Shown piece after piece: positions 32,667 to 42,114 of a stretch of 64,000 nt of DNA. This DNA is from Pseudooceanicola onchidii (GTDB lineage: Bacteria; Pseudomonadota; Alphaproteobacteria; Rhodobacterales; Rhodobacteraceae), in the NCBI RefSeq assembly GCF_004959925.1, contig NZ_SPUW01000003.1, positions 124,001 to 188,000 of the forward strand. The letters run 5' to 3'. Every line of letters begins with the position of its first letter. Position 1 is the stretch's first letter. A program made the translations under genes and the position numbers. Under the pieces are notes generated by a model, which was given only the letters and a program-made list of their open reading frames with translations, had not been told where the DNA came from and ran no database searches.

Positions 32667-35422
32667 GATCGGGCCCTCTCCTGGCCTTCGGAAATGGCCT
32701 GTCGCAACCGCGCATCAAGCGACTTCTGCTTGCTGTCGCTATAAAGCTTCAGGCCGAACATGTCCTTCACGTAGAAGGTATCGACGGCCTGTTCGCCGTA
32801 GGTCGCGATCACGGCCGAGGCGATCTGGATATTCGCCGCCGCCAGCGTGCGGGTCAGGTCGAACAGCAGGGCGGGGCGGTCACGGGTGTCGACCTCGATG
32901 ATCGTGTAGATCTCGGACCCCTCGTTGTCGAAGCTGATCGCGGTGTTCAGCTTGAAGGCGCGTTCGCGCTTCTTGATCTTGTCGCGGTCCTTGATCGCCT
33001 CGCGGGCGATGACCTCGCCCTTCAGGGTCTTGGTGATCATCTGGCGCAGGCGCGGCAGGCGGGCGGCCTCGTAGGGGTGGCCGTCGGCGTCCTGCACCCA
33101 GAAGGCCGCCGTGGCAAAGCCGTCCTTGGTGGTATAGGTCCGCGCGTCGACCACGTTGGCCCCGACCAGCGCCAGTGCCCCGGCGAGCCGTGAGAAGATG
33201 CCGGGATGGTCCGCCATGGTAAAAAGCGCCCGCGTCGCATCGCGGTCGTCGTCAAGGTGCAGGTCGATGCGGATCTCGTCCTCGGGCAGGTCGCGCAGCA
33301 TCTCGGCCAGGATGGCGTGGGCGGTGACATGCAGCCCCTGCCAGTAGGTCGGGTAATGGCGGCGGATCTCGCGGTCGAGCTCTCCCTTCGTCCAGTCGGG
33401 CAGGGCCTCGCGCAGGGCGCGGCGGGCCTCTTTCTCGCGGTACTGGCGGTTGAGGTCTTCAAGCCCCGTTTCAAGCGCCCGCCGGGTCTGGCGATAAAGC
33501 CCGCGCAGCAACGCCGCCTTCCAGTTGTTCCAGGTGCCCGGGCCGACGCCGCGAATGTCGCAGACCGTCAGCACGCACAGCAGGTCAAGCCGTTCGCGCG
33601 TGCGCACGGCCTTGGCAAAGTCGCGCACGGTACGCGGGTCGGCGATGTCGCGTTTCTGGGCCATGTCTGACATCAGCAGGTGATAGCGCACCAGCCATTC
33701 GACCGTTTCGCATTCGGCGGGCTTCAGGCCAAGGCGCGGGGCGACGGTGCGCGCGATCCGGGCGCCGACGATGGAATGGTCCTCTTCCCGGCCCTTGCCG
33801 ATGTCGTGCAGCATCAGCGCGACATAGAGGATCTTGCGGTTGATGCCTTCCTTCAGGATCGTCGAGGCAACGGGAAGCTCTTCGGTCAGGTCGCCGTGTT
33901 CGATCAGCGCAAGGTGGCGCAGCGTCTGGATCGTGTGTTCGTCCACCGTGTAGTGGTGGTACATGTTGAACTGCATCATCGCCACGATCGGCTCGAACTC
34001 GGGGATGAAGGCGGCCAGCACGCCCAGTTCGTTCATCCGGCGCAGGGCGCGTTCGGGATTGCCGTGGTTCAGCAACGTGCCAAGGAAGATCTTCGCGGCC
34101 TCGGGATCGTTGCGCATGTCGTCGTCGATCAGGTCGAGATGCGCGGTGACCATCCGCATGGCGTCGGGGTGGATCAGCATCCCCGTGCGCAGGCCTTCGT
34201 CGAACAGCCGCAGAAGGTTCAGCTTGTCGCTCAGGAACTCGGCCTCGTCCTTCACGGCCAGGCGGTTCATCACGACCTCGTAGCCCTTGCCGACGGATGG
34301 ACGGCGGCGGAACACCCGGTCAAGCAAGGGTTCGCTTTTCACATGCGCCGCTTCCATCTTGGTCAGGAAGATGCGGGTCAGTTCGCCAACCTCGGTCGCG
34401 TGGCGGAAATAGTCCTGCATGAAGACCTCGACCGCGCGGCGCCCGGCGCGGTCTCGGTAGTTCATCCTCTCGGCCACCTCGACCTGCATGTCGAAGGTCA
34501 GCTGGTCCATCGGTCGCCCGGCAATCAGGTGCAGGTGGCAGCGCACGGCCCAGAGGAAATCGTCGGCCTTGCGAAAATGGCTGTATTCCTCGGCAGTGAA
34601 GACGCCAAGCGTCACCAGCTGCGAGGTATCCGAGACGCCGTGCACGTACTTGGCGATCCAGTAGAGCGATTGCAGGTCGCGCAGCCCGCCCTTGCCCTCT
34701 TTGACATTGGGTTCGACCATGTAGCGCTGGCCGCCCTGGCGGGTGTGCCGCGCCTGCCGTTCTTCCAGCTTGGCCTCGATGAACTGCTTCTCGCTGCCGC
34801 GGAACAGGTCCGACCACAGCCGCTTGTCCAGATCCAGCGCAAGACTGCGCTTGCCGGTCAGGAACCGCTGTTCCAGCAGGGCGGTGCGGATGGTGTAATC
34901 CTCGGCCCCGAGCTTGAGGCATTCCTTCAGCGTGCGGGACGAATGGCCGACCTTCAGGTGCAGGTCCCACATGAGGTAGAGCACGTCCTCGATCAGCGCC
35001 TCGAGGTCCGGCGATATCTTGGTCGACGCCAGAAACAGCAGGTCGACATCGGATTGCGGCGCCATCTCTCCGCGACCGTATCCGCCCACGGCACACAATG
35101 CGAAGGGCCCGGGGTTCGACCCCTTGGGGGCCAGGTGGGTCATCGCCGTGTGCAGCGCGGCACCGACCAGGCAATCGGTCAGCCAGCAATAGGCGCGGGT
35201 CGTCGGGGCCGAGGTGCGCGGCGTCTGGGCAAAGGCCTCGGCAATGCGGGTGCGGGCGCGATTGTTGGTGTCGGTCAGCAGATCGACCACGGCCTTGCGG
35301 AAGGCCTTGTCATCCTTGTGATCGGCGCGGGCGGCATCGATGCGCTGCCTCAGATCGGCGGGATCGGCGATCTCGGCGGCGGGCAGGACAAGGTCATCGG
35401 GGGCGGGCAGGTCGTCTTTCAT
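32663..35422 (-). CDS. glnD: [protein-PII] uridylyltransferase / uridylyl-removing enzyme
   Basis: GlnD reads glutamine levels and modifies or demodifies PII proteins, controlling nitrogen metabolism. In this 919-residue protein the nucleotidyltransferase motif is VGGYGRGEMAPQSDVDLLFL (about 113-132). The PII-UTase domain follows, then an HD domain (YVALMLHDIGKGREEDHSIV, about 533-552), and two C-terminal ACT domains that bind glutamine (FTMADHPGIFSRLAGALALV, about 736, and VDTRDRPALLFDLTRTLAAA, about 846). The order is complete. It heads the glnD-murJ unit. Confidence 0.96.
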   Translation of the reverse strand: MKDDLPAPDDLVLPAAEIADPADLRQRIDAARADHKDDKAFRKAVVDLLTDTNNRARTRIAEAFAQTPRTSAPTTRAYCWLTDCLVGAALHTAMTHLAPKGSNPGPFALCAVGGYGRGEMAPQSDVDLLFLASTKISPDLEALIEDVLYLMWDLHLKVGHSSRTLKECLKLGAEDYTIRTALLEQRFLTGKRSLALDLDKRLWSDLFRGSEKQFIEAKLEERQARHTRQGGQRYMVEPNVKEGKGGLRDLQSLYWIAKYVHGVSDTSQLVTLGVFTAEEYSHFRKADDFLWAVRCHLHLIAGRPMDQLTFDMQVEVAERMNYRDRAGRRAVEVFMQDYFRHATEVGELTRIFLTKMEAAHVKSEPLLDRVFRRRPSVGKGYEVVMNRLAVKDEAEFLSDKLNLLRLFDEGLRTGMLIHPDAMRMVTAHLDLIDDDMRNDPEAAKIFLGTLLNHGNPERALRRMNELGVLAAFIPEFEPIVAMMQFNMYHHYTVDEHTIQTLRHLALIEHGDLTEELPVASTILKEGINRKILYVALMLHDIGKGREEDHSIVGARIARTVAPRLGLKPAECETVEWLVRYHLLMSDMAQKRDIADPRTVRDFAKAVRTRERLDLLCVLTVCDIRGVGPGTWNNWKAALLRGLYRQTRRALETGLEDLNRQYREKEARRALREALPDWTKGELDREIRRHYPTYWQGLHVTAHAILAEMLRDLPEDEIRIDLHLDDDRDATRALFTMADHPGIFSRLAGALALVGANVVDARTYTTKDGFATAAFWVQDADGHPYEAARLPRLRQMITKTLKGEVIAREAIKDRDKIKKRERAFKLNTAISFDNEGSEIYTIIEVDTRDRPALLFDLTRTLAAANIQIASAVIATYGEQAVDTFYVKDMFGLKLYSDSKQKSLDARLRQAISEGQERARS

Positions 35423-35471
35423 GGCGCTTCATGTCTTGAACCGGGGCGGTTTGCCAAGCGATGTCTACGCA

Positions 35472-35536
35472 AACCGGGGGCGCAGCGCCCCCGGTTCGTT
35501 GCATTTTTGCCGGGCCCGTTCTTTGGAACGGGTCCC
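35472..35536. terminator. two GC-rich hairpins between lpoA-like gene and glnD
   Basis: AACCGGGGGCGC-A-GCGCCCCCGGTT is a 25-base perfect palindrome at 35472-35496. GGGCCCGTTC-TTTG-GAACGGGTCCC at 35512-35536 pairs with one bulged T. On the minus strand they follow the lpoA-like stop at 35554 and precede glnD. They probably end the lpoA-like transcript. The TTTTTGCCGGG spacer on the plus strand recalls the composite repeat family. Confidence 0.65.
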
Positions 35537-35553
35537 GTTATCAGGCGTCGGGA

Positions 35554-36735
35554 TCAGGATCCGAACCCGCCGAAGGCGCGCGGCGCCGGATCGATCACCA
35601 CGACCTGGCGGTTCTGGATCGTCGCGATGGCCAGGCCGCGTTCGGCAACGCCGTTCGACTGGAACCGGAAGACACCGTTGACGCCCTGGAAGCCCGCGCT
35701 CTGCGTCAGCGCCGCGCCGGTCAGCGCATCGGCGCGACCCCGGTTGACCAGGGCACCGATGGCCGCGATGCCGTCATAGGCCAGCCCCGCGAGCGGGTGC
35801 GGCGCCGTGCCATAGGCCGAAGCGTAGCGCGAATTGAACTGGGCCGTCAGGGTCGGGTCGGGCAGGGCGAACCAGCCACCCTGAAGCCCCGGCAGGTCCA
35901 GCGTCTGCGCAGGCACGTCCCAACGGGTCAGGCCGATGTACTGGGTGACCGCCGGGTTCACGCCGGCCTCGGGCAGAAGCTGGGCAAAGAACGGCAGGGC
36001 CGCGTTGGTGTTCGAGGCCAGGAAGACCGCATCGGCATTGTTCGTCTCAACAGCGGCCTTGATTTCCTGCGTGGCGGCGATGACACCCTGCTGGGAATAG
36101 CTGTAGACCACGTTGCCCACGACCGACGACCCCGAGGCGGCAGCGGCGGACGCCATGGCCTGGCGGCCCAGCTCTCCGGCGGCGGTTTCGGCCGAGACGG
36201 TGACGATGCGCCGCTTGCCCTGGCGCGCGGCATAGGAGGTCAGCCGACGCGCGGTGTTGTCGAAGGTCTGGCCCAGCACGAAGACATTGCCCCCGGCGAG
36301 CGAGGCATTGTTGGTGAAGGCCAGAACGTTGACCCCCGCCGAGGCGGCGGTGTGGCCCGCGACGTTGGCGTTGCCGCCATAGAGCGGGCCGAGGATGATC
36401 TTGGCGCCATCGGCCACGGCCTGTTGGGTGACGGTCGCGGTGGTGCCTTCGTTCCCGGCGGTGTCGTAGACGCGCAGGTCGATCCTGGCGCCGTTCAGAT
36501 CCGCAATGGCGAGCCGGGCAGCGTTTTCCAGCGCGGCCGACACGACCGCGTCGCCCGATCCGCCGCTTTTCGGCACCAGAAGCGCGACCGGCACGGGCTT
36601 GGATGCGTCGATGGCGGGGCCACCGTTCGATCCGCCGCCAAGCGCGATCGGTTCACAGGCGGCCAGGGCAACCACCGACAGAGCGGTTGCGATTCGGGTT
36701 CCGGCCTTGCGGGATGCGCGCAGAAAGGCGAACAT
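35554..36735 (-). CDS. LpoA-like penicillin-binding-protein activator lipoprotein
   Basis: This 393-residue lipoprotein has the signal RIATALSVVALAAC (Cys about 27). The mature part is a type I periplasmic binding-protein fold of the kind used by LpoA and branched-chain amino acid receptors: PVALLVPKSGGSGDAVVSAA (about 45-64), KIILGPLYGGNANVAGHTAA (about 117), PLAGLAYDGIAAIGALVNRG (about 321). It lacks the N-terminal TPR domain of E. coli LpoA. AAGGAGACCGCA precedes the ATG at 36735. It is divergent from rsmI, exactly the neighbourhood of lpoA (yraM) next to rsmI (yraL) and yraN in E. coli, which supports the call. Confidence 0.85.
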   Translation of the reverse strand: MFAFLRASRKAGTRIATALSVVALAACEPIALGGGSNGGPAIDASKPVPVALLVPKSGGSGDAVVSAALENAARLAIADLNGARIDLRVYDTAGNEGTTATVTQQAVADGAKIILGPLYGGNANVAGHTAASAGVNVLAFTNNASLAGGNVFVLGQTFDNTARRLTSYAARQGKRRIVTVSAETAAGELGRQAMASAAAASGSSVVGNVVYSYSQQGVIAATQEIKAAVETNNADAVFLASNTNAALPFFAQLLPEAGVNPAVTQYIGLTRWDVPAQTLDLPGLQGGWFALPDPTLTAQFNSRYASAYGTAPHPLAGLAYDGIAAIGALVNRGRADALTGAALTQSAGFQGVNGVFRFQSNGVAERGLAIATIQNRQVVVIDPAPRAFGGFGS

Positions 36736-36830
36736 TGCGGTCTCCTTGGGTGATGGCGTCCGGCGCTGTAACACGCCCGGATGACAGGTTTCAGCGGTAA
36801 TCATAGCTGCGAAGATACGAGGGTCCAGTT

Positions 36831-37691
36831 TTGAATCGGCAGACAGTCAAACCCGCCCCCGGGCTGACGCTCGTGGCGGTGCCCATTGGCGCGGCGCGCG
36901 ACATCACCCTGCATGCGCTCGACGTGCTCAGAGAGGCGGATGTGCTTGCTGCCGAGGACACGCGGTCCCTGCGCAGGTTGATGGAGATTCACGGGATTCC
37001 CGTCGGCGATCGTCCGCTGATCTCGTACCACGACCACAATGGCGATGCCGCCCGGCCACGGCTTCTGAAGGCGATGGAGGCGGGACAGTCCGTCGCCTAT
37101 GCCTCCGAGGCCGGCACGCCGCTGATCGCGGATCCGGGCTATGACCTGGCCCGCGCGGCGCGGGAGGCGGGCCATGGCGTGACGGCGGCGCCGGGGGCCT
37201 CGGCGGTGATCACCGCGCTGTCGCTGGCAGGGCTGCCGACCGACCGGTTCCTTTTCGGGGGGTTCCTGCCGAACCAGACCAAAGCCCGGCGCGATGCTCT
37301 GGCCGAACTGGGGACCGTGCCGGCGACGCTTGTGTTCTACGAATCCCCCAAGCGGCTGGGCAAGTTCCTGACCGACGCGGCCGAGGTCCTGGGCGCAGGC
37401 CGGGAGGCGGCCGTCTGCCGGGAGCTGACGAAAAAGTTCGAAGAGGTGAAGCGCGGAACCCTGCAGGAACTGGCCCAGGCCATCGCCGATCAGCCGGTGA
37501 AGGGAGAGATCGTGGTGCTGATCGGGCGCAAGGGGATCGAGGAGGTTAGCGAAAAATTCGTGATTGATGCGCTAGAACGGGAACGCGGGGCAGGGGCTTC
37601 GGTGAAGGACGCTGCGACAACCGTGGCGCAGGAAACCGGCTGGCCGCGCCGCAATGTGTATCAACTGGCCCTGTCTCTGGATCGCGACTGA
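36831..37691 (+). CDS. rsmI: 16S rRNA (cytidine(1402)-2'-O)-methyltransferase
   Basis: RsmI methylates the ribose of C1402 in the decoding centre. The 286-residue protein has LTLVAVPIGAARDITLHALD (about 11-30), the tetrapyrrole-methylase-like AAEDTRSLRRLMEIHGI (about 37), SEAGTPLIADPGYDLARAAR (about 86-105), and FVFYESP-type LVFYESPKRL (about 163). It starts with TTG at 36831, preceded by GAGGG; no ATG lies close enough to keep the N-terminal strand. It is followed by yraN and gshB on the same strand. Confidence 0.95.
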   Translation: MNRQTVKPAPGLTLVAVPIGAARDITLHALDVLREADVLAAEDTRSLRRLMEIHGIPVGDRPLISYHDHNGDAARPRLLKAMEAGQSVAYASEAGTPLIADPGYDLARAAREAGHGVTAAPGASAVITALSLAGLPTDRFLFGGFLPNQTKARRDALAELGTVPATLVFYESPKRLGKFLTDAAEVLGAGREAAVCRELTKKFEEVKRGTLQELAQAIADQPVKGEIVVLIGRKGIEEVSEKFVIDALERERGAGASVKDAATTVAQETGWPRRNVYQLALSLDRD

Positions 37692-37716
37692 TCCGGCGCT
37701 GGGCCCCGGGGGTTTG

Positions 37717-38160
37717 ATGCGTCATTCACAGCTGGAATTCGATTTTGATACCGCCGCACCGGCTGTGTCCGATGTGGCCCCCAAACGTTCGTCGCGCCAG
37801 ATCCGCGGACGCGTCAATTATCTTGCCGGTCTGGCGGCCGAAGATGCTGTCGAACGCCATTGTACCGCGCTGGGCTGGACCTGCCTCGACCGGCGTTGGC
37901 GTGGCCCGGGCGGGGAAATCGACCTGATTTTTCGCCGGGACGCGCAGATCATCTTCGTGGAGGTCAAGGCGGGACGCACCCATGACGGCGCGGCCGCCCG
38001 CATCTTTCAGCGGCAGGCCGATCGGATCGCGTTGTCGTCGCTGGCCTATCTGGATCGCCACGCAGCGGGTGCTGCAACCGACATGCGTATCGATGTGGCG
38101 CTGGTGGACGGACAGGGCCGGGTCGCCCTGCTGGAAAACGCCTTCGCCGGATGGTGGTAG
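37717..38160 (+). CDS. yraN: YraN-family protein (UPF0102)
   Basis: This 147-residue endonuclease-fold protein has G-x-x-AE-DAVERHCTALGW and, near residue 65, RWRGPGGEIDLIFRRDAQII and FVEVKAGR, the restriction-endonuclease-like D...E-x-K core of UPF0102. The biochemical role is not settled. The first 30 residues (ELEFDFDTAA...) are an extra acidic extension. It lies 26 bases after rsmI, as in E. coli, so it probably belongs to the same transcript. Confidence 0.9.
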   Translation: MRHSQLEFDFDTAAPAVSDVAPKRSSRQIRGRVNYLAGLAAEDAVERHCTALGWTCLDRRWRGPGGEIDLIFRRDAQIIFVEVKAGRTHDGAAARIFQRQADRIALSSLAYLDRHAAGAATDMRIDVALVDGQGRVALLENAFAGWW

Positions 38161-38253
38161 CGCAAATTCTGCCGGTCGTGTGACGACGGGGCGATTGCAC
38201 CCCGCCCGCGTTTCCGCCATCAAAGCCGGAACGACGGCAGAGGAGCCCCGGCG

Positions 38254-39189
38254 ATGAAAGTAGCGATCCAGATGGACCCGATCGGGTCGGTCAATATCGA
38301 GGCAGACAGCACCTTCCGAATCGCGGAAGAAGCGCAGGCGCGGGGGCATTCGCTGTTCTACTATCTGCCGGAACGACTGTCCTACCAGGAAGGCCGAATC
38401 ATGGCGCGAGGCCAGACCCTGACCGTGCGGCGCGAGCAGGGAAACCATGCCGACCTTGGCCCCATGGAAGAGGTCGATCTGGCGGATTTCGACGTCGTCT
38501 GGCTGCGGCAGGATCCGCCGTTCGACATGTTCTACATTACAACGACACATCTGCTGGAGCGGCTCAGCCCCGGCACGCTGGTGGTCAACGACCCGTTCTG
38601 GGTCCGGAACTTTCCGGAAAAGCTGCTTGTCCTGAACTTCCCCGACCTGACGCCGCCCACGGCCATCGCCCGCGACCTCGAGACGATCAAGGCGTTCCGC
38701 GCCAAGCATGGTGATGTCATCGTCAAGCCGCTTTATGGCAACGGCGGGGCCGGGGTGTTCCGGATCACGCCGGAGGATCGCAACCTGGCCTCGCTGCACG
38801 AGATGTTCACCGGTTTCTCGCGCGAGCCGCTGATCGTGCAGAAGTTTTTGCCTGCGGTGTCGAAGGGCGACAAGCGGGTGATCCTGGTTGACGGCGAACC
38901 TGTTGGTGCCATCAACCGCGTTCCGGCCGAAGGCGAGACGCGGTCGAACATGCACGTCGGTGGGCGCCCCGAGAAGGTCGGGCTGACCGACCGCGATCTC
39001 GAGATCTGCGCCAAGATCGGGCCGCTTCTGAAGGAACGCGGGCAGATCTTCGTGGGCATCGACGTGATCGGTGACTGGCTGACCGAGATCAACGTGACCT
39101 CGCCGACCGGCATCCAGGAGTTGGAGCGGTTCGACGGCGTCAATATCGCCGCCAAGATCTGGGAAGCGATCGAGGCGCGCCGCGCCTAG
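38254..39189 (+). CDS. gshB: glutathione synthetase
   Basis: GshB joins gamma-glutamylcysteine and glycine using ATP. The 311-residue ATP-grasp enzyme has [20 protein letters not shown] at the start, [20 protein letters not shown] (about 76-95), the ATP-binding [20 protein letters not shown] (about 152-171) and the metal-binding [20 protein letters not shown] (about 267-286). GGAG precedes the ATG. Its 3' end overlaps that of comM by four bases in convergent orientation. Confidence 0.97.
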   Translation: MKVAIQMDPIGSVNIEADSTFRIAEEAQARGHSLFYYLPERLSYQEGRIMARGQTLTVRREQGNHADLGPMEEVDLADFDVVWLRQDPPFDMFYITTTHLLERLSPGTLVVNDPFWVRNFPEKLLVLNFPDLTPPTAIARDLETIKAFRAKHGDVIVKPLYGNGGAGVFRITPEDRNLASLHEMFTGFSREPLIVQKFLPAVSKGDKRVILVDGEPVGAINRVPAEGETRSNMHVGGRPEKVGLTDRDLEICAKIGPLLKERGQIFVGIDVIGDWLTEINVTSPTGIQELERFDGVNIAAKIWEAIEARRA

Positions 39190-40715
39190 GCGGCGGTGTC
39201 GGTCTGGCGCTCGACGGCCAGACGGTAGCTGAGCGCCTCGGCGATATGCGGGGTTTCGACCTGCGCGGCCGCGTCGAGATCGGCGATGGTGCGCGCCACC
39301 CGCAGGATCCGGTGATAGCCCCGCGCCGTCAGCCCGAACCGGTCGGCCGCGGCCTGCAGCATGGCGCGGCCTTCGGGGGCGGGCGTTGCGATCTCTTCCA
39401 GCAGGCGCCCTTCGGCATCGGCGTTGAGCCGCGCGCCGGGGTGTGCGGCATAGCGGGTCGCCTGGATCTTCCGGGCGCGCGCCACCCTGTTCGCGACCGT
39501 GGCTGAGGTGTCGCCCGATGGTGGCAGGTCAAGATCCATGAAGGGCACCGGCGGCACCTCGATCCGGAGATCGAAGCGGTCCATCATCGGGCCCGAGATG
39601 CGCCCCAAGTAGTCGAGCCCGCATTGCGGGACCCTGGCGCAGGCCCGGGATGGATCGGGAAGATAGCCGCATTTGCAAGGGTTTGCCGCGGCGATCAGCA
39701 GGAACCGGCAGGGATAGCGCATATGCGCATTGGCGCGGGAGACGACGACCTCTCCGGTCTCGATGGGCTGGCGCAGGGTTTCCAGAACGGTGCGCGGAAA
39801 TTCGGGCAGTTCGTCCATGAACAGCACGCCGTTGTGCGCAAGGCTGATTTCGCCGGGTTTCGATCCACGCCCGCCGCCAACGATGGCCGCCATCGATGCG
39901 GTGTGATGCGGATCGCGGAAGGGGCGACGACGCGAGATGCCGCCGTCGGTCAGGAGCCCCGCGACCGAGTGGATCATCGACGTCTCGAGCGCTTCCTCCG
40001 CCGTCAGATCCGGTAGGATCGTCGGCAGGCGCGCGGCCAGCATGGATTTGCCCGAGCCCGGCGTACCCGACAAGAACAGGTGATGGCGTCCGGCGGCCGC
40101 GATCTCGAGGGCGCGCTTGGCGCGTTCCTGGCCCTTCACGTCGCGCAGATCTTTCAGGCCGGTGGCGGGGTCATGCACCTCTCCGGGGCGGGCGGGCGGG
40201 ATCACGGCCTGGCCGGTCAGGTGGCGGATCAGCGCGCCGAGCGAGGGCGGGGCGATCACCTGAGTCGTGTCGATCCAGGCGGCCTCGGCCCCGCAGGCTT
40301 CGGGACAGAACAGGCTGCGGTCGTCTTCGGCGGCCGCGACGGCGGCGGGCAGGCACCCCAGCACCGGGACCAGCGTGCCGTCGAGCGACAGCTCTCCGAG
40401 GGCGACGGCGTTTTCGACCGCGTCCTTCGGCAGGATGTCGATCGCGGCCAGCAGGGCCAGCGCGATCGGCAGGTCGAAATGCGATCCTTCCTTCGGCAGA
40501 TCGGCCGGAGACAGGTTCACGGTGATCCGTTTGGAGGGCAGGGCGATGTGCAGGGCAGTCAACGCCGTGCGCACACGGTCACGTGCTTCGCTGACCGCCT
40601 TGTCGGGCAGGCCGACGATGGCGAAGGCGGGCAGGCCCAGGGTCACGGCGCATTGCACCTCGACCGGATGGGCTTCGACGCCTTCGAAGGCGACGGTGTA
40701 GGATCTGGCGATCAT
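39186..40715 (-). CDS. comM: YifB/ComM-family AAA+ ATPase (Mg-chelatase-like)
   Basis: This 509-residue protein has an N-terminal Lon-protease-like domain ([20 protein letters not shown], about 16-35), Walker A in [20 protein letters not shown] (about 214-233), Walker B in [20 protein letters not shown] (about 297-316), and a C-terminal magnesium-chelatase-like region with [20 protein letters not shown]. ComM is a hexameric helicase that extends branch migration during natural transformation; in Rhodobacter capsulatus comM-type genes matter for uptake of gene-transfer-agent DNA. Paired GGTTAACG boxes lie just upstream. Confidence 0.94.
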   Translation of the reverse strand: MIARSYTVAFEGVEAHPVEVQCAVTLGLPAFAIVGLPDKAVSEARDRVRTALTALHIALPSKRITVNLSPADLPKEGSHFDLPIALALLAAIDILPKDAVENAVALGELSLDGTLVPVLGCLPAAVAAAEDDRSLFCPEACGAEAAWIDTTQVIAPPSLGALIRHLTGQAVIPPARPGEVHDPATGLKDLRDVKGQERAKRALEIAAAGRHHLFLSGTPGSGKSMLAARLPTILPDLTAEEALETSMIHSVAGLLTDGGISRRRPFRDPHHTASMAAIVGGGRGSKPGEISLAHNGVLFMDELPEFPRTVLETLRQPIETGEVVVSRANAHMRYPCRFLLIAAANPCKCGYLPDPSRACARVPQCGLDYLGRISGPMMDRFDLRIEVPPVPFMDLDLPPSGDTSATVANRVARARKIQATRYAAHPGARLNADAEGRLLEEIATPAPEGRAMLQAAADRFGLTARGYHRILRVARTIADLDAAAQVETPHIAEALSYRLAVERQTDTAA

Positions 40716-40734
40716 GGCGCTCCCCCTGCGTCAT

Positions 40735-40768
40735 GGTTAACGAGGGAGAGGTTGCCAGTTGGTTAACG
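40735..40768 (-). promoter_or_regulatory. paired GTTAACC boxes upstream of comM (CtrA-like half-sites)
   Basis: GGTTAACG occurs at 40735-40742 and again at 40761-40768, 26 bases apart. On the coding strand of comM each reads CGTTAACC, the first toward comM continuing to TTAACCAT, which is a known CtrA half-site in Caulobacter. They lie 20-53 bases before the comM start codon. The spacing does not match the classic TTAA-N7-TTAA. Confidence 0.45.
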
Positions 40769-40776
40769 TGGCAGGA

Positions 40777-41460
40777 TCAAGCTGCGGGCCAGGGGGCCGT
40801 GGGCAGGTCCAACGCGTAGGGCACGGGATCGTAGGTCGTCTTCAACCCCTCGGCGCGCCATTCGCGGAACGCCGGATCGGCGAGATGCGCGTCAACATAG
40901 GCCTGCGCGACCTCCCCGACGGGCAGGCCATAGCCCGCAATCCGCGCGGCGACGGGGGCGTAGAAGACGTCGGCCAGCGAATAGGCCCCGAAAAGCCAGG
41001 GACCCTCTGATCCGAACCGGGCGCGGGCCAGAGACCAGAGCTCGTCGATCCGGGCGAGGTCCTTTTTCACGGCGTCTGACGGTTCAAAGCCATGATATTG
41101 ATGCAGAAGCTGCATCGGACAGTTGCCCCGCAACGCGCCGAATCCGGCGTGCATTTCCGCCGACAGCCAGCGTGCCAGCGCACGGGCGGCCGGATCGGCA
41201 GGCCAGAGACCGGCGCCCGGGTGCCGTTCGGCGAGCGTTTCGCCCATGGCAAGCGTTTCGCCCACGACCACGCCATCGGGCGTGACCATGGCCGGGACCA
41301 GACGGGCGGGCGCCAACTGGGCAAGGTCTTCGGCCATGGTGCCTGAATAAAGCCCGACCATGTGGCTGGTCACGGGAATGTCGAAGTTCCGGAACATCAA
41401 CCAGCCCCGCATGGACCAGGACGAAAAGGTCTGGTCGCCGATGTAAAGGTCGTAGGTCAT
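40777..41460 (-). CDS. glutathione S-transferase family protein
   Basis: This 227-residue protein has an N-terminal thioredoxin-like domain. The likely catalytic serine region is FSSWSMRGWLMF (about 12-23), and ARLVPAMVTPDGVVVGETLA (about 52-71) holds the cis-proline and the GSH gamma-glutamyl contact (E-T/S motif as GETLAMGE). The C-terminal helical domain has FGAYSLADVFYAPVAARI (about 156-173), with the folding-motif Asp. The substrate is unknown. It is separated from comM by a short gap that contains the GTTAACC boxes. Confidence 0.9.
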   Translation of the reverse strand: MTYDLYIGDQTFSSWSMRGWLMFRNFDIPVTSHMVGLYSGTMAEDLAQLAPARLVPAMVTPDGVVVGETLAMGETLAERHPGAGLWPADPAARALARWLSAEMHAGFGALRGNCPMQLLHQYHGFEPSDAVKKDLARIDELWSLARARFGSEGPWLFGAYSLADVFYAPVAARIAGYGLPVGEVAQAYVDAHLADPAFREWRAEGLKTTYDPVPYALDLPTAPWPAA

Positions 41461-41535
41461 GCAAATCTCCTGCTGCGTGACCTCAGGTTAGCCGCGTTGC
41501 AGCATTGCGCAAATGAATGGTTGTGCGGATCTGAT

Positions 41536-42114
41536 TCAGAATACGTGATTGATGCGTGGCGTGTCCCATCCCGCGTCGTGGCGGCGCAGGGTCGTGACCG
41601 ACAGGTTGTCGATCTTCTGACCAATGGTGACTGCGGGGTCGGTGCCATGGGCGCGGCCCAGCTGGGTCAGGATCATGCCGAAATGGCCGACCACGATGAT
41701 GTCGGCGCCCGGATGATCTTCGTGCAGCCGGTCCAGCGTGCGGGCCGTGCGAATGGCCACGTCATGCCAGCTTTCGCCGTTCGGAGCGGCGATGTCGCCG
41801 GGGGTTTCCCAGAAGGACCGCGACAGTTCGGGGTGGGTTTCGGCGGCTTGGGCAAAGATCTGACCATCCCAGTCACCGAAATCGAATTCGCGCAGGTTGC
41901 GGTCGTGGGGCAGGCGGATCCGGCCGTCCCCGATCGCGTCGGCCGTTTGCACGGCGCGCGTCAGGTCCGAGGAGATCAGCAGCGCCGTCTGCGGCAACCC
42001 GGCATGCAGCCGGCGCACGGCGTCGAGGTCCGAGAGGTCGGCGGGCACGTCGCGCCAGCCGACAAAGGCCTTTTCGTGGGTGGGGCCGTGCCGGACAAGG
42101 TGGAATGTGGTCAT
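41536..42114 (-). CDS. cobC: histidine phosphatase, likely alpha-ribazole phosphatase
   Basis: This 192-residue phosphoglycerate-mutase-fold phosphatase has the catalytic histidine in HLVRHGPTHEKAFVG (His about 9) and the second active-site histidine in DIIVVGHFGMILTQL (about 147). SSDLTRAVQTADAIG (about 48) carries the phosphate-binding arginine. The gene overlaps cobU upstream (ATGA at 42111-42114), which favours removal of the 5'-phosphate from alpha-ribazole phosphate in the lower-ligand branch of cobalamin synthesis. Without that context only the superfamily could be named. Confidence 0.82.
   Translation of the reverse strand: MTTFHLVRHGPTHEKAFVGWRDVPADLSDLDAVRRLHAGLPQTALLISSDLTRAVQTADAIGDGRIRLPHDRNLREFDFGDWDGQIFAQAAETHPELSRSFWETPGDIAAPNGESWHDVAIRTARTLDRLHEDHPGADIIVVGHFGMILTQLGRAHGTDPAVTIGQKIDNLSVTTLRRHDAGWDTPRINHVF

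Noticed and set aside
33680-35779. Long plus-strand open frame (699 codons) opposite glnD
   Set aside because: It is a shadow of glnD; composition and lack of domain or ribosome site argue against coding.
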